Assembly (NCBI GenBank): GCA_024643325.1
Contig: JAHEND010000001.1
Location: forward strand, 62,001-126,000
Length of the DNA stretch: 64,000 nucleotides
DNA from: Sediminicola sp.
GTDB lineage: Bacteria > Bacteroidota > Bacteroidia > Flavobacteriales > Flavobacteriaceae
Direction: 5' to 3'
The translations under genes were made by a program, and so were the position numbers. The notes beneath the pieces were generated by a model. It was given only the letters and a program-made list of their open reading frames with translations, ran no database searches and was not told the DNA's origin. Shown here one piece after another: positions 52,296 through 61,828 of the stretch. Every line of letters begins with the position of its first letter. Position 1 is the stretch's first letter.

Positions 52296-53012
52296 TTACT
52301 GTAGTTTAAAAGTAATTGGAATACTAAAAGGCACCCTTACTGGTCTTCCCCTTTGTTTTCCTGGAATCATTTTAGGAAGCTTCTCGATAATTCTAAGGGC
52401 TTCTGCTTCCAAATTCTTGTCTGGCCCACGGTATCTGATGTTTCCAATAGAACCATCTTTTTGAATAGTGAACATAACATTAACCCTACCTTGAACACCC
52501 ATTTCTTGCGCAATTTCAGGATAACGGAAGTTTCTTCTAATATGCTTTTGCATCATTTCGTTAAAACAAGCCCTAACAGCGGCAGGACCTTTGCTTTTTT
52601 CAGACTCACAACCTGGAAAAATAGGTACGTCTTCGATCACAGCAAATGGGATAGATAAATCTTCATCGAAATCCTCTTCTACAACGTCATCTATCTCAAT
52701 TACCTCTTCTTGAGAAGTTTCAGTAGACTCAATTACGGTCTCTTCAATTTCCTCTTCATCTTCTACCACCTCGATAATTTCTGGTGCAGCTGGTGGTGGT
52801 GGAGGTGGTGGTGTTTTTATTTGTTCCGTCATTGGAACCTCCTCATCTAACTGATCTTCTACATTTAATGTGAAGTCAAAGCTATTGTCTTCATCGTACG
52901 TTTTCCACTCCAAAGCACGCCAAGTAATAAACATTGTTAAACACAGTCCTATCACAAAGTACAAGCCAATGTTTTTGGTTAAATCTGCTTTGGGATTCTT
53001 TTTTGGTTCCAT
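52296..53012 (-). CDS. energy transducer TonB
   Basis: TonB couples the inner membrane proton gradient to outer membrane transporters. The 238-residue protein has an N-terminal membrane helix (about 15-32), a proline and acidic spacer with PPPPPPPAAPEI and several runs of Glu and Val, and a C-terminal TonB domain with FRYPEIAQEMGVQGRVNVMF and IPITFKLQ. The spacer's acidic repeats are longer than in E. coli. ExbB and ExbD are not nearby. It is 52 bases after the VanZ-like gene. Confidence 0.93.
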   Translation of the reverse strand: MEPKKNPKADLTKNIGLYFVIGLCLTMFITWRALEWKTYDEDNSFDFTLNVEDQLDEEVPMTEQIKTPPPPPPPAAPEIIEVVEDEEEIEETVIESTETSQEEVIEIDDVVEEDFDEDLSIPFAVIEDVPIFPGCESEKSKGPAAVRACFNEMMQKHIRRNFRYPEIAQEMGVQGRVNVMFTIQKDGSIGNIRYRGPDKNLEAEALRIIEKLPKMIPGKQRGRPVRVPFSIPITFKLQ

Positions 53013-53064
53013 ATTATTCGGTTTAGTGATCGCTAATTTAAAACTTTATTTATAAAAATAACAA

Positions 53065-53454
53065 CTAATTTTTTTGATTTTCTTGATTGAGGCGCTTCAT
53101 GAGCTCAAATGAAAGCAACATAGCAATCAAAACACCTATGGCATTGGCCAAACCATCCTGCCATTCTCCGTACCTGCCCGGGACTAAGCTTTCTTGAATA
53201 GCTTCAATTACCGTGCCATAAAAAACATGAAAAAAGGCACTGCCCCAAACAATCTTGTGAAAGCTGGCCCTTTTTTCAAAAAACAAAGCGAAGAAAAACA
53301 GTCCCTGCAAGAGCGCGTAAAATCCTATATGCGCTAGCTTGTCAAAGTATGGAATTGGCGGTAAAGATGTTGCTGCTATAGGCGTAAGGCTCAGATAAGT
53401 CAAAAGGCCTAAAAAACAAAAATACCCCAGCCATAGCAGGGTTCTTTTAGGCAC
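53065..53454 (-). CDS. VanZ family membrane protein
   Basis: This 129-residue protein has four hydrophobic helices and looks like the VanZ family, with [16 protein letters not shown] and [31 protein letters not shown], including the conserved histidine and glutamates. The role of such proteins is unclear, although some confer teicoplanin resistance. Its start overlaps the end of gcvH by eight bases, so the two are translated together. A link to T9SS or the glycine system is not implied by the sequence. Confidence 0.85.
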   Translation of the reverse strand: MPKRTLLWLGYFCFLGLLTYLSLTPIAATSLPPIPYFDKLAHIGFYALLQGLFFFALFFEKRASFHKIVWGSAFFHVFYGTVIEAIQESLVPGRYGEWQDGLANAIGVLIAMLLSFELMKRLNQENQKN

Positions 53455-53827
53455 CTATTAAAGCTTTGTAATCTGCGTCTGAAAGCAAACTGTCAATTTC
53501 AGAAGTATCTGAAATTTTTAATTTAATCATCCATCCAGCTTCGTAAGGGTCTGAATTTACATCTTCTGGAGTATCTTCTAAACCTTCATTAAATTCAATA
53601 ACCTCACCAGAAAGCGGAAGAAATAAATCAGACACCGTTTTAACGGCTTCTACCGTACCAAAAACAGCATCCTTCTCTAGACTTTCATCTAAAGTGTCTA
53701 CCTCAACATATACAATGTCTCCCAATTCTGACTGGGCAAAATCTGTAATTCCAACGGTCGCTATATCTCCGTCTATTTTAACCCACTCGTGGTCTTTAGT
53801 ATACTTTAATTCTGCTGGTATATTCAT
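53447..53827 (-). CDS. gcvH: glycine cleavage system H protein
   Basis: GcvH carries the aminomethyl group on a lipoyl arm between P, T and L proteins. The lipoyl lysine is Lys63 in [11 protein letters not shown]. The 126-residue length, from the ATG at 53827, matches the family; an upstream start at 53863 would fall between the promoter elements. A consensus promoter lies at 53850-53880. It lies between sprA and the VanZ-like gene, away from other glycine-cleavage genes. Confidence 0.96.
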   Translation of the reverse strand: MNIPAELKYTKDHEWVKIDGDIATVGITDFAQSELGDIVYVEVDTLDESLEKDAVFGTVEAVKTVSDLFLPLSGEVIEFNEGLEDTPEDVNSDPYEAGWMIKLKISDTSEIDSLLSDADYKALIGA

Positions 53828-53849
53828 CTTAAAACGATTAGTTATTTCG

Positions 53850-53880
53850 CAAATGTAACCCAATTTAGAGCGACATACAA
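53850..53880 (-). promoter_or_regulatory. promoter of gcvH
   Basis: The minus strand has TTG (53878-53880), 20 bases, then TACATTTG (53850-53857), a full consensus. The ATG at 53827 is 22 bases downstream. It makes gcvH independent of sprA transcription. Confidence 0.75.
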
Positions 53881-53900
53881 GACCTTAAAAGAAGTTTTTA

Positions 53901-56900
53901 TCAATTCCCAAAATTGTATCTTAAACTGATCCCTGTATTGATAAGACTCTGAGGAAATGCAGTAGAAACCGCGTATTTTGAGAAGGTGAAGTCGTAAAAG
54001 AAAAGTGCATTTAAATTCTGGCTCAACGCGTATTCTGCCCTTAATTTGGCCGACAAGAAATACTGACCAGCACTCACCTGTGTATTGTCTAATTCCAAGT
54101 TGCGAATCAGGGTGTAATTGTCCCTGAGACTCAAATCTGCTTTAATATTTAAATCGCTTTTTAAGCGTTGTTTAGACCCTCCAATATTAGTGACAAACTG
54201 TACATCTTTTATTCTGTATCCCACACCTAAAGTAAATTCTTTTCCTTGAATTTCTGTGAGTAGATTATTGTCAAAACTCATAGAAAGAGCCCGATCCATT
54301 TTCATTTCAAAGAGCATACTCAAATTGTTTTTACTCTCAAAATCAATACGCACTAATGGATTAAACTCATCATTCAGCACCAGATTGTTAAAAATATAAT
54401 CAGGTCTTACATCTAAAGTTTCTGGGTTAAACGTACTATTTTCTTTTTCTAAATTGGTCGCATATGAGTTCACACTGTAGGCTGCCCTGTACCCATGGCT
54501 AATGGTAAACCTGGTGAAATGGTCTTTGAACCAACCCAAACGCATGAGCCCAGTATATTTCATATTCCAATTGGGAATAGGGGTTTTATCAAAAGCAGAA
54601 AGACCCACTTTCTCTGGAGATACCCCAGTATAAGCGGCAATAAATGAGGCCAACAGTACCTGTTGACTGGTTTTACCATAAGATTGCGGGAAACCATTGA
54701 CATCTATATCTGCTGGCAATTCAGGACGCTCAGCAGAAAGCCTATTGGCAATGGGCAATCTGTTGGCCTTAAAAGACTCGAAGTTCTTAGAAAATTCTTG
54801 CGTCCCAGAGGAAAAGAAGGTCTTTATCATCATAGTAGACATGCTAAAATTACCTTGGGTATTTCCCAACAATGACTCATAATTAAACGTAATCGCATCT
54901 AATTGATCAATCCTAAAGGTTTCTCTTAAATTACTCGTGTATTGCTTGTCTGCAAAAAGGTCAATGGTCAAATCTGGAATAGGTTGGGCGGTAGCATTAA
55001 ATTTTATTTGACTGTTATGGGTGCTTAAAAAAGGCTCATTGAAATTTTCAAAAGTAGTGAGCCAACCTCTCCTCGCAGCATTAAAGCGTACGTCAGATTG
55101 GCTGCCAAAAACAAAACCCACACTAGGCCTATTAGTTCCCAAAAAACCTATTCGCTGAGTAAAACCAGGCAAAAACTTACCGTTGTTTTCTGAATAATTA
55201 AAGGTCATTCTCTTGACCATAGTGGCCAGATTGAGTAACAAATTAGAAGCATCGGCCGTAGGCCTAGAAGTCGTATTGGTGTCAAAAGGATTTTGAGAAC
55301 GACTTGTATTAGACGTCATTTTTCGCCCGCTTAATCCTAAAAACTGATACAATCGTTGCATGCCTAATCCAGCAGTTAGATTGTGAGTATTGGCATTTTG
55401 AACCGTATTCATTTCCTCACCCGCCACTTGCCTCAAAGCCTCTCCACCGCGCTGCCACTCAAAATTGGACGTGTAAGAATACTGGGCGTTAATAAAGTTT
55501 AGAAAAGGGAATTTAGCGAACGGCAATTCGTAATTTAATTGTAATTCCTGGACAAATCTATTGGACTCTCCGTAATCAAAAAAACCATCCCATATGGCGT
55601 GATCTTCATTAATACCACTTTGTTCATTGTCCAATTCATTAAAATAATTACGAACAATATTATTAGAAGCCGCTGTTAAATTAAGTCGTAGTGATTTGGT
55701 CACATTTTGATTAATGGCATACTGCCAATTGAATAGATAATTGCGCTGTTGTAAAAAAGGCAAAGCCAAAAGATCCTCTCCGCCGGTTCGGACCTCTCTA
55801 AATTGCTGTTGACTAAAAGAGCGGTCAATCGTTGCGTTCACCGAAAAACTGTTGGGCAAAAGATTCAGGTTTATGTCCTTTAACCACTTCCAATACCTAC
55901 TGGTGAGAATGGAGTCTTTTTTAGCGAGCGGCGCCAATATCAATGGCTTAAAATTATGACCGTAAACAAAGCCTGTTTTGAGCTGCTGGTCTTCTAGCTT
56001 TTGTATTTCAAAATCCCTATGCTCCGTGTGGTTATAGGCATAATTCAAAGTGAAATTATCCAAACTATAGAAACGTTTGGGGGTATTTTCCTGAGCGACG
56101 CTATTTTTCCTCACCCCTAACATACTAAGACTCGTTCGCTTGGTATAGGTCTCTGCCTGCTGTTCAATTGCTTTGGCTATTGGGCCGTTGGCCGACGCCG
56201 CAATGCGGTCCTCCAACTTTAAATCTTCATAAACAGGATCGAACTCCGGACGGCTCTTTACTTCAGAAACACCATAATTTAAAGGCAATTGCACCCCCCA
56301 ATCCTCTGGCAATAATTTACCTACATTAATTTGAGTAACCAAATCATAAGACAAAGCGTCTTCCCTAGCGCGCTCGTTAGGCATTTGATCCAAGGCCCCA
56401 AAACCACTACTGCTTGTGGCGCCATTGGCTGAAATGGAAACAAGGTCTGCTATATTGGCGTCTAAAGCGGCAATAGCCGCCCAGCCCCCTTGATTGTCTA
56501 AACCAGCGAGACGCAATTCATTGAACCAAACCTCTGCACGCTGGGCTTTATTAGAGACGTTTTTTACCCCCACCATAATACCTCTGAGATTACCAAGCGA
56601 AGGGTTTCCTTTGATACCTATCCTCATCACTCCTGCTGTTCTTGGTGCCAAAGCATCTACAGCAGTTAAGCTACCGCCCACATAATCGTAGTAAGTGAGC
56701 TGATTTAAACTTTGATTGGCAATACCCAAAGATTTAATTTGCGCCAAAACAGCTACTGGAATGTCTAATTCGTTGGCAGAAGGCCATACCTCTTCTGGAC
56801 TATTAGCCCCATGTGGGGTGAAATTTAAAGGCAATTCTATCTGATAGAAATTTTCTGAAAAATCAGTTCCCATCCTTAAAAAACCAACCATTGGCTGCTC

Positions 56901-59900
56901 GGCAATAGAGAAATCTGTTTCAACAATCTGCTCCGCATGCATGAACATTTTCAATCTTTTGTATTGACGTAAGTCAAATTGGGTGTTTTTAAACACGCCT
57001 CTTGCGTCTTGAGGAGCCAATTGTTTTACCACCAATGACAAGGACTGTTCGTTTTGCCGTATAATGGTGTTGTTGTTATTGAGCTGCTCTCTTAGTACCC
57101 CAGGTGGTAATACATATGCAATAGGAACTCTAGTGCTATTTTCCTCCACATTAACCGTATTCACTTCTAATTGGGTACCTATCTCTAAGGGGGTATTTAA
57201 AGCGTCTGTTTGGAGCGCTCCTTGGTATACCCGCCAATCTCCCCTCACCAAATCCAAACTAGCGAAACGCAATAATACTGGATCAGAAAATTTGGTCAAA
57301 TACATGCGAATAAAACTCATAGACCTAAAATCTGCAATCCCACCTACTGCATTGGTAAAGTTACTTAGGGGCACTTTGTATTGGATCCACCTCGTAGGCA
57401 ACTGCTCTCCATTGGGAAGCTTAGGACTCAAGCCTTCCTTAATATCTGTTACATAAGGGTCGTTTATATCTGTACCAGGTTTAATCTCAATTCTATACTC
57501 GTAATAACTGTTCACGGTATTCATAGTTAAATCCCGATCAATATCTTCTACATCTGGCAGCGTCGTGGACCCTCTTTTGGTATTGGTTACTGCTACGGGG
57601 GCGTTGCCTTGTGGGTTATTGAAATCCAGATATCGCTCTGGTATACTTCCCTGCCTGTCTAAATAATACCTGAAATTATCTCCAGCAGGATCCTCGCCAG
57701 AATTGTTTGTATATACCGCTCTCTCTTCTTGATCACTCAGTCCGTCTAGACCAATATCTTGTTGAGTTCGATGTTGTGCATTAGCGTCAAAAGCATAAAC
57801 CAAAGACTGGGTTGCTGGAACTTTCCCCCAGGAAGACTTCGCTACAAGAGGTTCTTGCCCTTCCAAAGGCAATCCGTTTTCGTATTGTTTTCGTCCATCT
57901 TTTAAAATGTCTTCTGAAATATTTCCAATATTCAATACCAGTTCACCACCGTCGCCTCCAATACCTCCTAGATATGGATCCATGACCCAGAACTGTACGA
58001 ATTCAATATTGGCTTGCTCAAAATTTGTGGTAGTCAGTGGCCTCATAATTCCACCCCATTTCTGACTTTCCGAAAGGGCATTAAAATTTCCATTATTGTT
58101 ATAAGGACCTTTATCTTGGGGGTAATATGCTAAATCCAAGGTAGGATTTACGGTGGTTTGCCCTTGAGCAATGTCTGTCTGAGGAAAAACCTCATCGATA
58201 AAAATACGCCTACTAGCTTGAGTAGAAATATCATTATTATTCACTCCTGAAGGACGTTGGAAGGTGTAAAAAATAGGATCAATGGTGTACCATGCCAATT
58301 TACTTCTGCCATAACCATTTTTGAGATTCTGAGAGTCTTCAGGAGAGGTACCATATAAATTAACTCCGTCTGGCGCAAACTCTAAGGGAGTACTAGCAAG
58401 AGACCAGCCCAAAGCACTTCTGATATCTATGAGTGATTGTGCTCCTTCAAAATCATCTAAATAGGTGGTTGTCTCTCCCCTGAAATCTGCATTCCTTGGA
58501 GCTCCTGGAGCTAAAAAGGCCACTTCTCCTCTGAGCGAAAGCATAGAAGGGATGTCTGTTTTAACATTCGGGAGGTAATTGGCCCAACGGGTCAGAAATG
58601 GAAGAGAAGTAGTTAAATTGGTGTTGAAACCAAAAATGGTGTTGTTTACGGCTTCTGTCCCATAATTAGATTTCTGTGTGAGTGGTCGTTCATTGAGATT
58701 GAGTAATGTTCCCCCTAATGTAAAATTATCTGAAAACTGGTGTATGACATTTACTCCAGTAAAACGCCTATTCTGTTGGCCAAAAACTGCATTGTCCTCT
58801 ACCGAAACTTCAATAGGCACATTAGAGGCCTGCAAACTTGGATCCAATAACTGAACCGAACCTGCGGTGTAATTTACGGTATAATCTAATCCTTCCTGAA
58901 GTAGTCTACCTCCTGCTGTTACCCGAACAGAACCCCTAGGTATATTTAAAGCACCAATAGGAATTCCATTAAAACCTTCAGATTTAAATTGTCCTTTTAA
59001 AATAAATTTGTTCTTTTCTGGCTCCTGTAATGCTGCAGCCTTAGTCCCTTTATACAATGACCTAAAGACATATTTTTTTTGATGTGCTGTGAAATTTTCT
59101 TCATCCAAAGCGTCGTAATCTCCACCACCTAAAACCTTAAACAAGTGATTCCCAAAAGGCTCTACTGTGGTAAAAATAATTTGACCATTTTCTGTGTTGA
59201 CTGTTTTCCCAGGTAAGAAATCAAAGAAACCATCACCACCATCTTGTATATCTTGATAGGCGTTTAATCGGTCTAAATTAAATACCTCTAATAAAATTCG
59301 CTCATTTAATGGCTTTGGACTTTGGGGCCAATTTGGTGCATTTTCTACTGGGGTAATATAATTTCTTGGACTTGGGTCTGCATAAATAATGTTGAACCTG
59401 AAATCTTCTTGACTTAAAGAATATGCCCCAACCGGATAAATATTTTTCATCATCAAATCCCAAATAGGATCCTTTACTTGCGTAATATTACTTTTAAGCA
59501 ATTTAACTACAAGGGTGTTGTTTATAATAGGCTCATTGATTGTGGCATTATTACTTGCAGAAACACCTCCGTTAGCAAACTCACCTACCTGATATACTTT
59601 TCCTAAATACGTATACTGATAAGCCACCCCTAAAACCTCATCAGAAGACAGTTGTTGGTTCAGTGAAATATATCCTAAACTAGGGTGAAAAGTAAAGTCC
59701 CTTTGCTCTTCTAATTTTCTAGCATTCTCCAAAATTGCGTAATCAAAGCCTTGATTGGCTTTGTAACCTGGAATATCAAAACCCGCCTCTACTGTAGCTA
59801 TTTCACGAATATTGTCATTCAAAAACCCACCCCTACTCATTTTTTCAGGGTTTAAGGCGTTTTTCTCATTAGAGGGCAACAAGTTAGATTCTGTTGTATT

Positions 59901-61238
59901 AATAAAACCTTCAGCTGGAACACCCAAACGCCCCATCCTTGTTTTTTCTATAGCAGCCTCTCCCAAATCTTGAAGGGCCACCACATTTCTAATATTTTGT
60001 GTTTGTTGTGATCGGTTGGTTACCCAAACTTCTATTCTAGTAATTTGCACCTGACTATTGACAAAGGGATATTCTGCTAATGCCTGATCGTATTGATCCC
60101 TAAAAAAATGAGACAAGAAAAAATGCTTGTCCTCTTCATAATCTAATGCGGTTAGGGAGAAATCTGTCAGCGTCCCACCGCCCCGAGCCATTACGGAACT
60201 GTTTTGAGAACGCTGCTCTGAAAGTACTGCGGTAATTTGGGTACGACCAAATTGCAACTGCGTTTTTACCCCAAAAAGACTTTGTGCTCCAGTAATTAAA
60301 CTACTATTAAGGGGCATATTCACATTACCCACCTCAATATTCCTTAAAATGTTATCTGCATTTGGATTAAAAAATTGGTCTTTGGCTGCATTGAGTGCAT
60401 TCACTGCAGAGGGGTCTTCTAATAATCCCTGGTTTTGGACAGATTGCGCCAAGCCTCCAACCTTAGTTTGTCCTAAGGTGTTTTTAGCATTGTCTAACAA
60501 CTCATTTGGCGCCACACCCACTACGTCCTTCACAGTCGGAGGCACATAGGCAATTTTGATCAGATTTTGAAAATCAAAAGTTGCCTGAGTGTCATAACTC
60601 GCATTCACAGAAAGCCGCTCCCCTATTTTTCCCATGAGGCTTAAACTAATCTGCTGTTCAAAATCAAAGGACAAATTGCTTCTGTTTCGGGGAGACAGTG
60701 CGGGATTGTCATTTTTCTGCCATAAAATTCCCATATCTACTCCAACTGATCCTTGGGCGTCAAAACTAATTTCATCTCCCCCAAAAATGGTTTTTAACAG
60801 GTCGTTCTGCAGGCTAAAAGAGGGCAAAAGATTCCTAACAGACAAATCTGCCGAATTTTGATCTCCGCTCATTGCGGCTATCTTTTCCTTGAAATAGGCT
60901 TGTATATTTTCTTTTTCTACCATGGCCCAGTAGGCTTTTGGCGAAAGCACCAATGGGAGGTTAAATTGGTAACCTGCTAATCCGCCAACAAGCTCATATA
61001 CCTGAAGCTGCTCGTTGTATGCATATTTGCTTTTCAATGAAGCAGGCAAAGGCAATTGTAAGTTTCCTTTGGATTTAAACAGGGTACTGTCTTGAGCAGC
61101 AAGAGTGTCTATGGGAGTAAACGGCAGTGATTTTTTTTGGGCAAACAAACCGTTTGTCTGAAAAAAAAGCAAACAAAAGAGCCCAAAAAAAATGGGCTTT
61201 ATTTGTGTCAAATTCTTTTTTAAAAAATAGGTCTTCAA
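53901..61238 (-). CDS. sprA: T9SS outer membrane translocon SprA (Sov)
   Basis: SprA forms the large outer membrane channel of the type IX secretion system. The 2445-residue protein has an N-terminal signal peptide (LLFFQTNGLFAQ near residue 23-34) and two SprA N-terminal domains. The rest is mainly beta-strand. SLSLMGKIGERLSVNASYDTQATFDF near residue 205 and FLDDFEGA-like segments (TYLDDFEGAQSLIDIRSALGW) are hallmarks. It starts at a TTG at 61238, since no ATG follows until beyond the signal peptide. It begins five bases after ruvA, so they are coupled. Its partners Plug and PorT are encoded elsewhere in the window. Confidence 0.96.
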   Translation of the reverse strand: MKTYFLKKNLTQIKPIFFGLFCLLFFQTNGLFAQKKSLPFTPIDTLAAQDSTLFKSKGNLQLPLPASLKSKYAYNEQLQVYELVGGLAGYQFNLPLVLSPKAYWAMVEKENIQAYFKEKIAAMSGDQNSADLSVRNLLPSFSLQNDLLKTIFGGDEISFDAQGSVGVDMGILWQKNDNPALSPRNRSNLSFDFEQQISLSLMGKIGERLSVNASYDTQATFDFQNLIKIAYVPPTVKDVVGVAPNELLDNAKNTLGQTKVGGLAQSVQNQGLLEDPSAVNALNAAKDQFFNPNADNILRNIEVGNVNMPLNSSLITGAQSLFGVKTQLQFGRTQITAVLSEQRSQNSSVMARGGGTLTDFSLTALDYEEDKHFFLSHFFRDQYDQALAEYPFVNSQVQITRIEVWVTNRSQQTQNIRNVVALQDLGEAAIEKTRMGRLGVPAEGFINTTESNLLPSNEKNALNPEKMSRGGFLNDNIREIATVEAGFDIPGYKANQGFDYAILENARKLEEQRDFTFHPSLGYISLNQQLSSDEVLGVAYQYTYLGKVYQVGEFANGGVSASNNATINEPIINNTLVVKLLKSNITQVKDPIWDLMMKNIYPVGAYSLSQEDFRFNIIYADPSPRNYITPVENAPNWPQSPKPLNERILLEVFNLDRLNAYQDIQDGGDGFFDFLPGKTVNTENGQIIFTTVEPFGNHLFKVLGGGDYDALDEENFTAHQKKYVFRSLYKGTKAAALQEPEKNKFILKGQFKSEGFNGIPIGALNIPRGSVRVTAGGRLLQEGLDYTVNYTAGSVQLLDPSLQASNVPIEVSVEDNAVFGQQNRRFTGVNVIHQFSDNFTLGGTLLNLNERPLTQKSNYGTEAVNNTIFGFNTNLTTSLPFLTRWANYLPNVKTDIPSMLSLRGEVAFLAPGAPRNADFRGETTTYLDDFEGAQSLIDIRSALGWSLASTPLEFAPDGVNLYGTSPEDSQNLKNGYGRSKLAWYTIDPIFYTFQRPSGVNNNDISTQASRRIFIDEVFPQTDIAQGQTTVNPTLDLAYYPQDKGPYNNNGNFNALSESQKWGGIMRPLTTTNFEQANIEFVQFWVMDPYLGGIGGDGGELVLNIGNISEDILKDGRKQYENGLPLEGQEPLVAKSSWGKVPATQSLVYAFDANAQHRTQQDIGLDGLSDQEERAVYTNNSGEDPAGDNFRYYLDRQGSIPERYLDFNNPQGNAPVAVTNTKRGSTTLPDVEDIDRDLTMNTVNSYYEYRIEIKPGTDINDPYVTDIKEGLSPKLPNGEQLPTRWIQYKVPLSNFTNAVGGIADFRSMSFIRMYLTKFSDPVLLRFASLDLVRGDWRVYQGALQTDALNTPLEIGTQLEVNTVNVEENSTRVPIAYVLPPGVLREQLNNNNTIIRQNEQSLSLVVKQLAPQDARGVFKNTQFDLRQYKRLKMFMHAEQIVETDFSIAEQPMVGFLRMGTDFSENFYQIELPLNFTPHGANSPEEVWPSANELDIPVAVLAQIKSLGIANQSLNQLTYYDYVGGSLTAVDALAPRTAGVMRIGIKGNPSLGNLRGIMVGVKNVSNKAQRAEVWFNELRLAGLDNQGGWAAIAALDANIADLVSISANGATSSSGFGALDQMPNERAREDALSYDLVTQINVGKLLPEDWGVQLPLNYGVSEVKSRPEFDPVYEDLKLEDRIAASANGPIAKAIEQQAETYTKRTSLSMLGVRKNSVAQENTPKRFYSLDNFTLNYAYNHTEHRDFEIQKLEDQQLKTGFVYGHNFKPLILAPLAKKDSILTSRYWKWLKDINLNLLPNSFSVNATIDRSFSQQQFREVRTGGEDLLALPFLQQRNYLFNWQYAINQNVTKSLRLNLTAASNNIVRNYFNELDNEQSGINEDHAIWDGFFDYGESNRFVQELQLNYELPFAKFPFLNFINAQYSYTSNFEWQRGGEALRQVAGEEMNTVQNANTHNLTAGLGMQRLYQFLGLSGRKMTSNTSRSQNPFDTNTTSRPTADASNLLLNLATMVKRMTFNYSENNGKFLPGFTQRIGFLGTNRPSVGFVFGSQSDVRFNAARRGWLTTFENFNEPFLSTHNSQIKFNATAQPIPDLTIDLFADKQYTSNLRETFRIDQLDAITFNYESLLGNTQGNFSMSTMMIKTFFSSGTQEFSKNFESFKANRLPIANRLSAERPELPADIDVNGFPQSYGKTSQQVLLASFIAAYTGVSPEKVGLSAFDKTPIPNWNMKYTGLMRLGWFKDHFTRFTISHGYRAAYSVNSYATNLEKENSTFNPETLDVRPDYIFNNLVLNDEFNPLVRIDFESKNNLSMLFEMKMDRALSMSFDNNLLTEIQGKEFTLGVGYRIKDVQFVTNIGGSKQRLKSDLNIKADLSLRDNYTLIRNLELDNTQVSAGQYFLSAKLRAEYALSQNLNALFFYDFTFSKYAVSTAFPQSLINTGISLRYNFGN

Positions 61239-61243
61239 AAGTG

Positions 61244-61825
61244 TTACAAACCTTTTAGTGTCTGCTTAATAATGTCTTCTACTGAGAGGCTTGGGCTTGC
61301 TTTTAAAATTTTCTCTACCATCTTTTCAGATTGCTTTCTAGCAAAGCCAAGTACTTCCAATGCAGATAACGCTTCTTCTTTGTTTGTATTGTCTAAAGGC
61401 GAAGAAAGTTCTTCTATATCGTAAATTTTAAGAATCTTATCTTTGAGTTCAATAATAACACGCTGTGCTGTTTTTAATCCAATCCCTTTAACAGATTGAA
61501 TGGCTCCTACATTACTTGCTGCAATAGCATCTCGCAATTCCTCTGGAGACAATGAAGAAAGCATAGTTCTAGCAGTATTGGCCCCAATTCCTGAGACGGA
61601 GATAAGCAATCTAAAAATAGCCCGTTCCGATACCTCCATAAAACCATAAAGGCTATGACTGTCTTCTTTAACTTGTAAATGAGTGTAAATAGACACTGCT
61701 TCCTCAGAAGGCAATAATGAATAAGTATGTAATGATATATGCAACAAATAGCCTACACCACCACATTCCACCACAATTTCTGTGGGATTCTTTTCAACTA
61801 ATTTTCCCCTGAGGTGTGTGATCAT
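61244..61825 (-). CDS. ruvA: Holliday junction branch migration protein RuvA
   Basis: RuvA binds Holliday junctions and loads the RuvB helicase during recombination. The 193-residue protein has an OB-fold N-terminus (VECGGVGYLLHIS), tandem helix-hairpin-helix motifs (VSGIGANTARTML and VKGIGLKTAQRVI), and a C-terminal UBA-like domain that binds RuvB. It is three bases after maeB and five before sprA. RuvB and RuvC are not in the window. Confidence 0.97.
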   Translation of the reverse strand: MITHLRGKLVEKNPTEIVVECGGVGYLLHISLHTYSLLPSEEAVSIYTHLQVKEDSHSLYGFMEVSERAIFRLLISVSGIGANTARTMLSSLSPEELRDAIAASNVGAIQSVKGIGLKTAQRVIIELKDKILKIYDIEELSSPLDNTNKEEALSALEVLGFARKQSEKMVEKILKASPSLSVEDIIKQTLKGL

Positions 61826-61828
61826 CTG

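Noticed and set aside
53828-53863. A longer gcvH start adding 12 residues
   Set aside because: The promoter at 53850-53880 overlaps it, and the GcvH family begins at the ATG at 53827.
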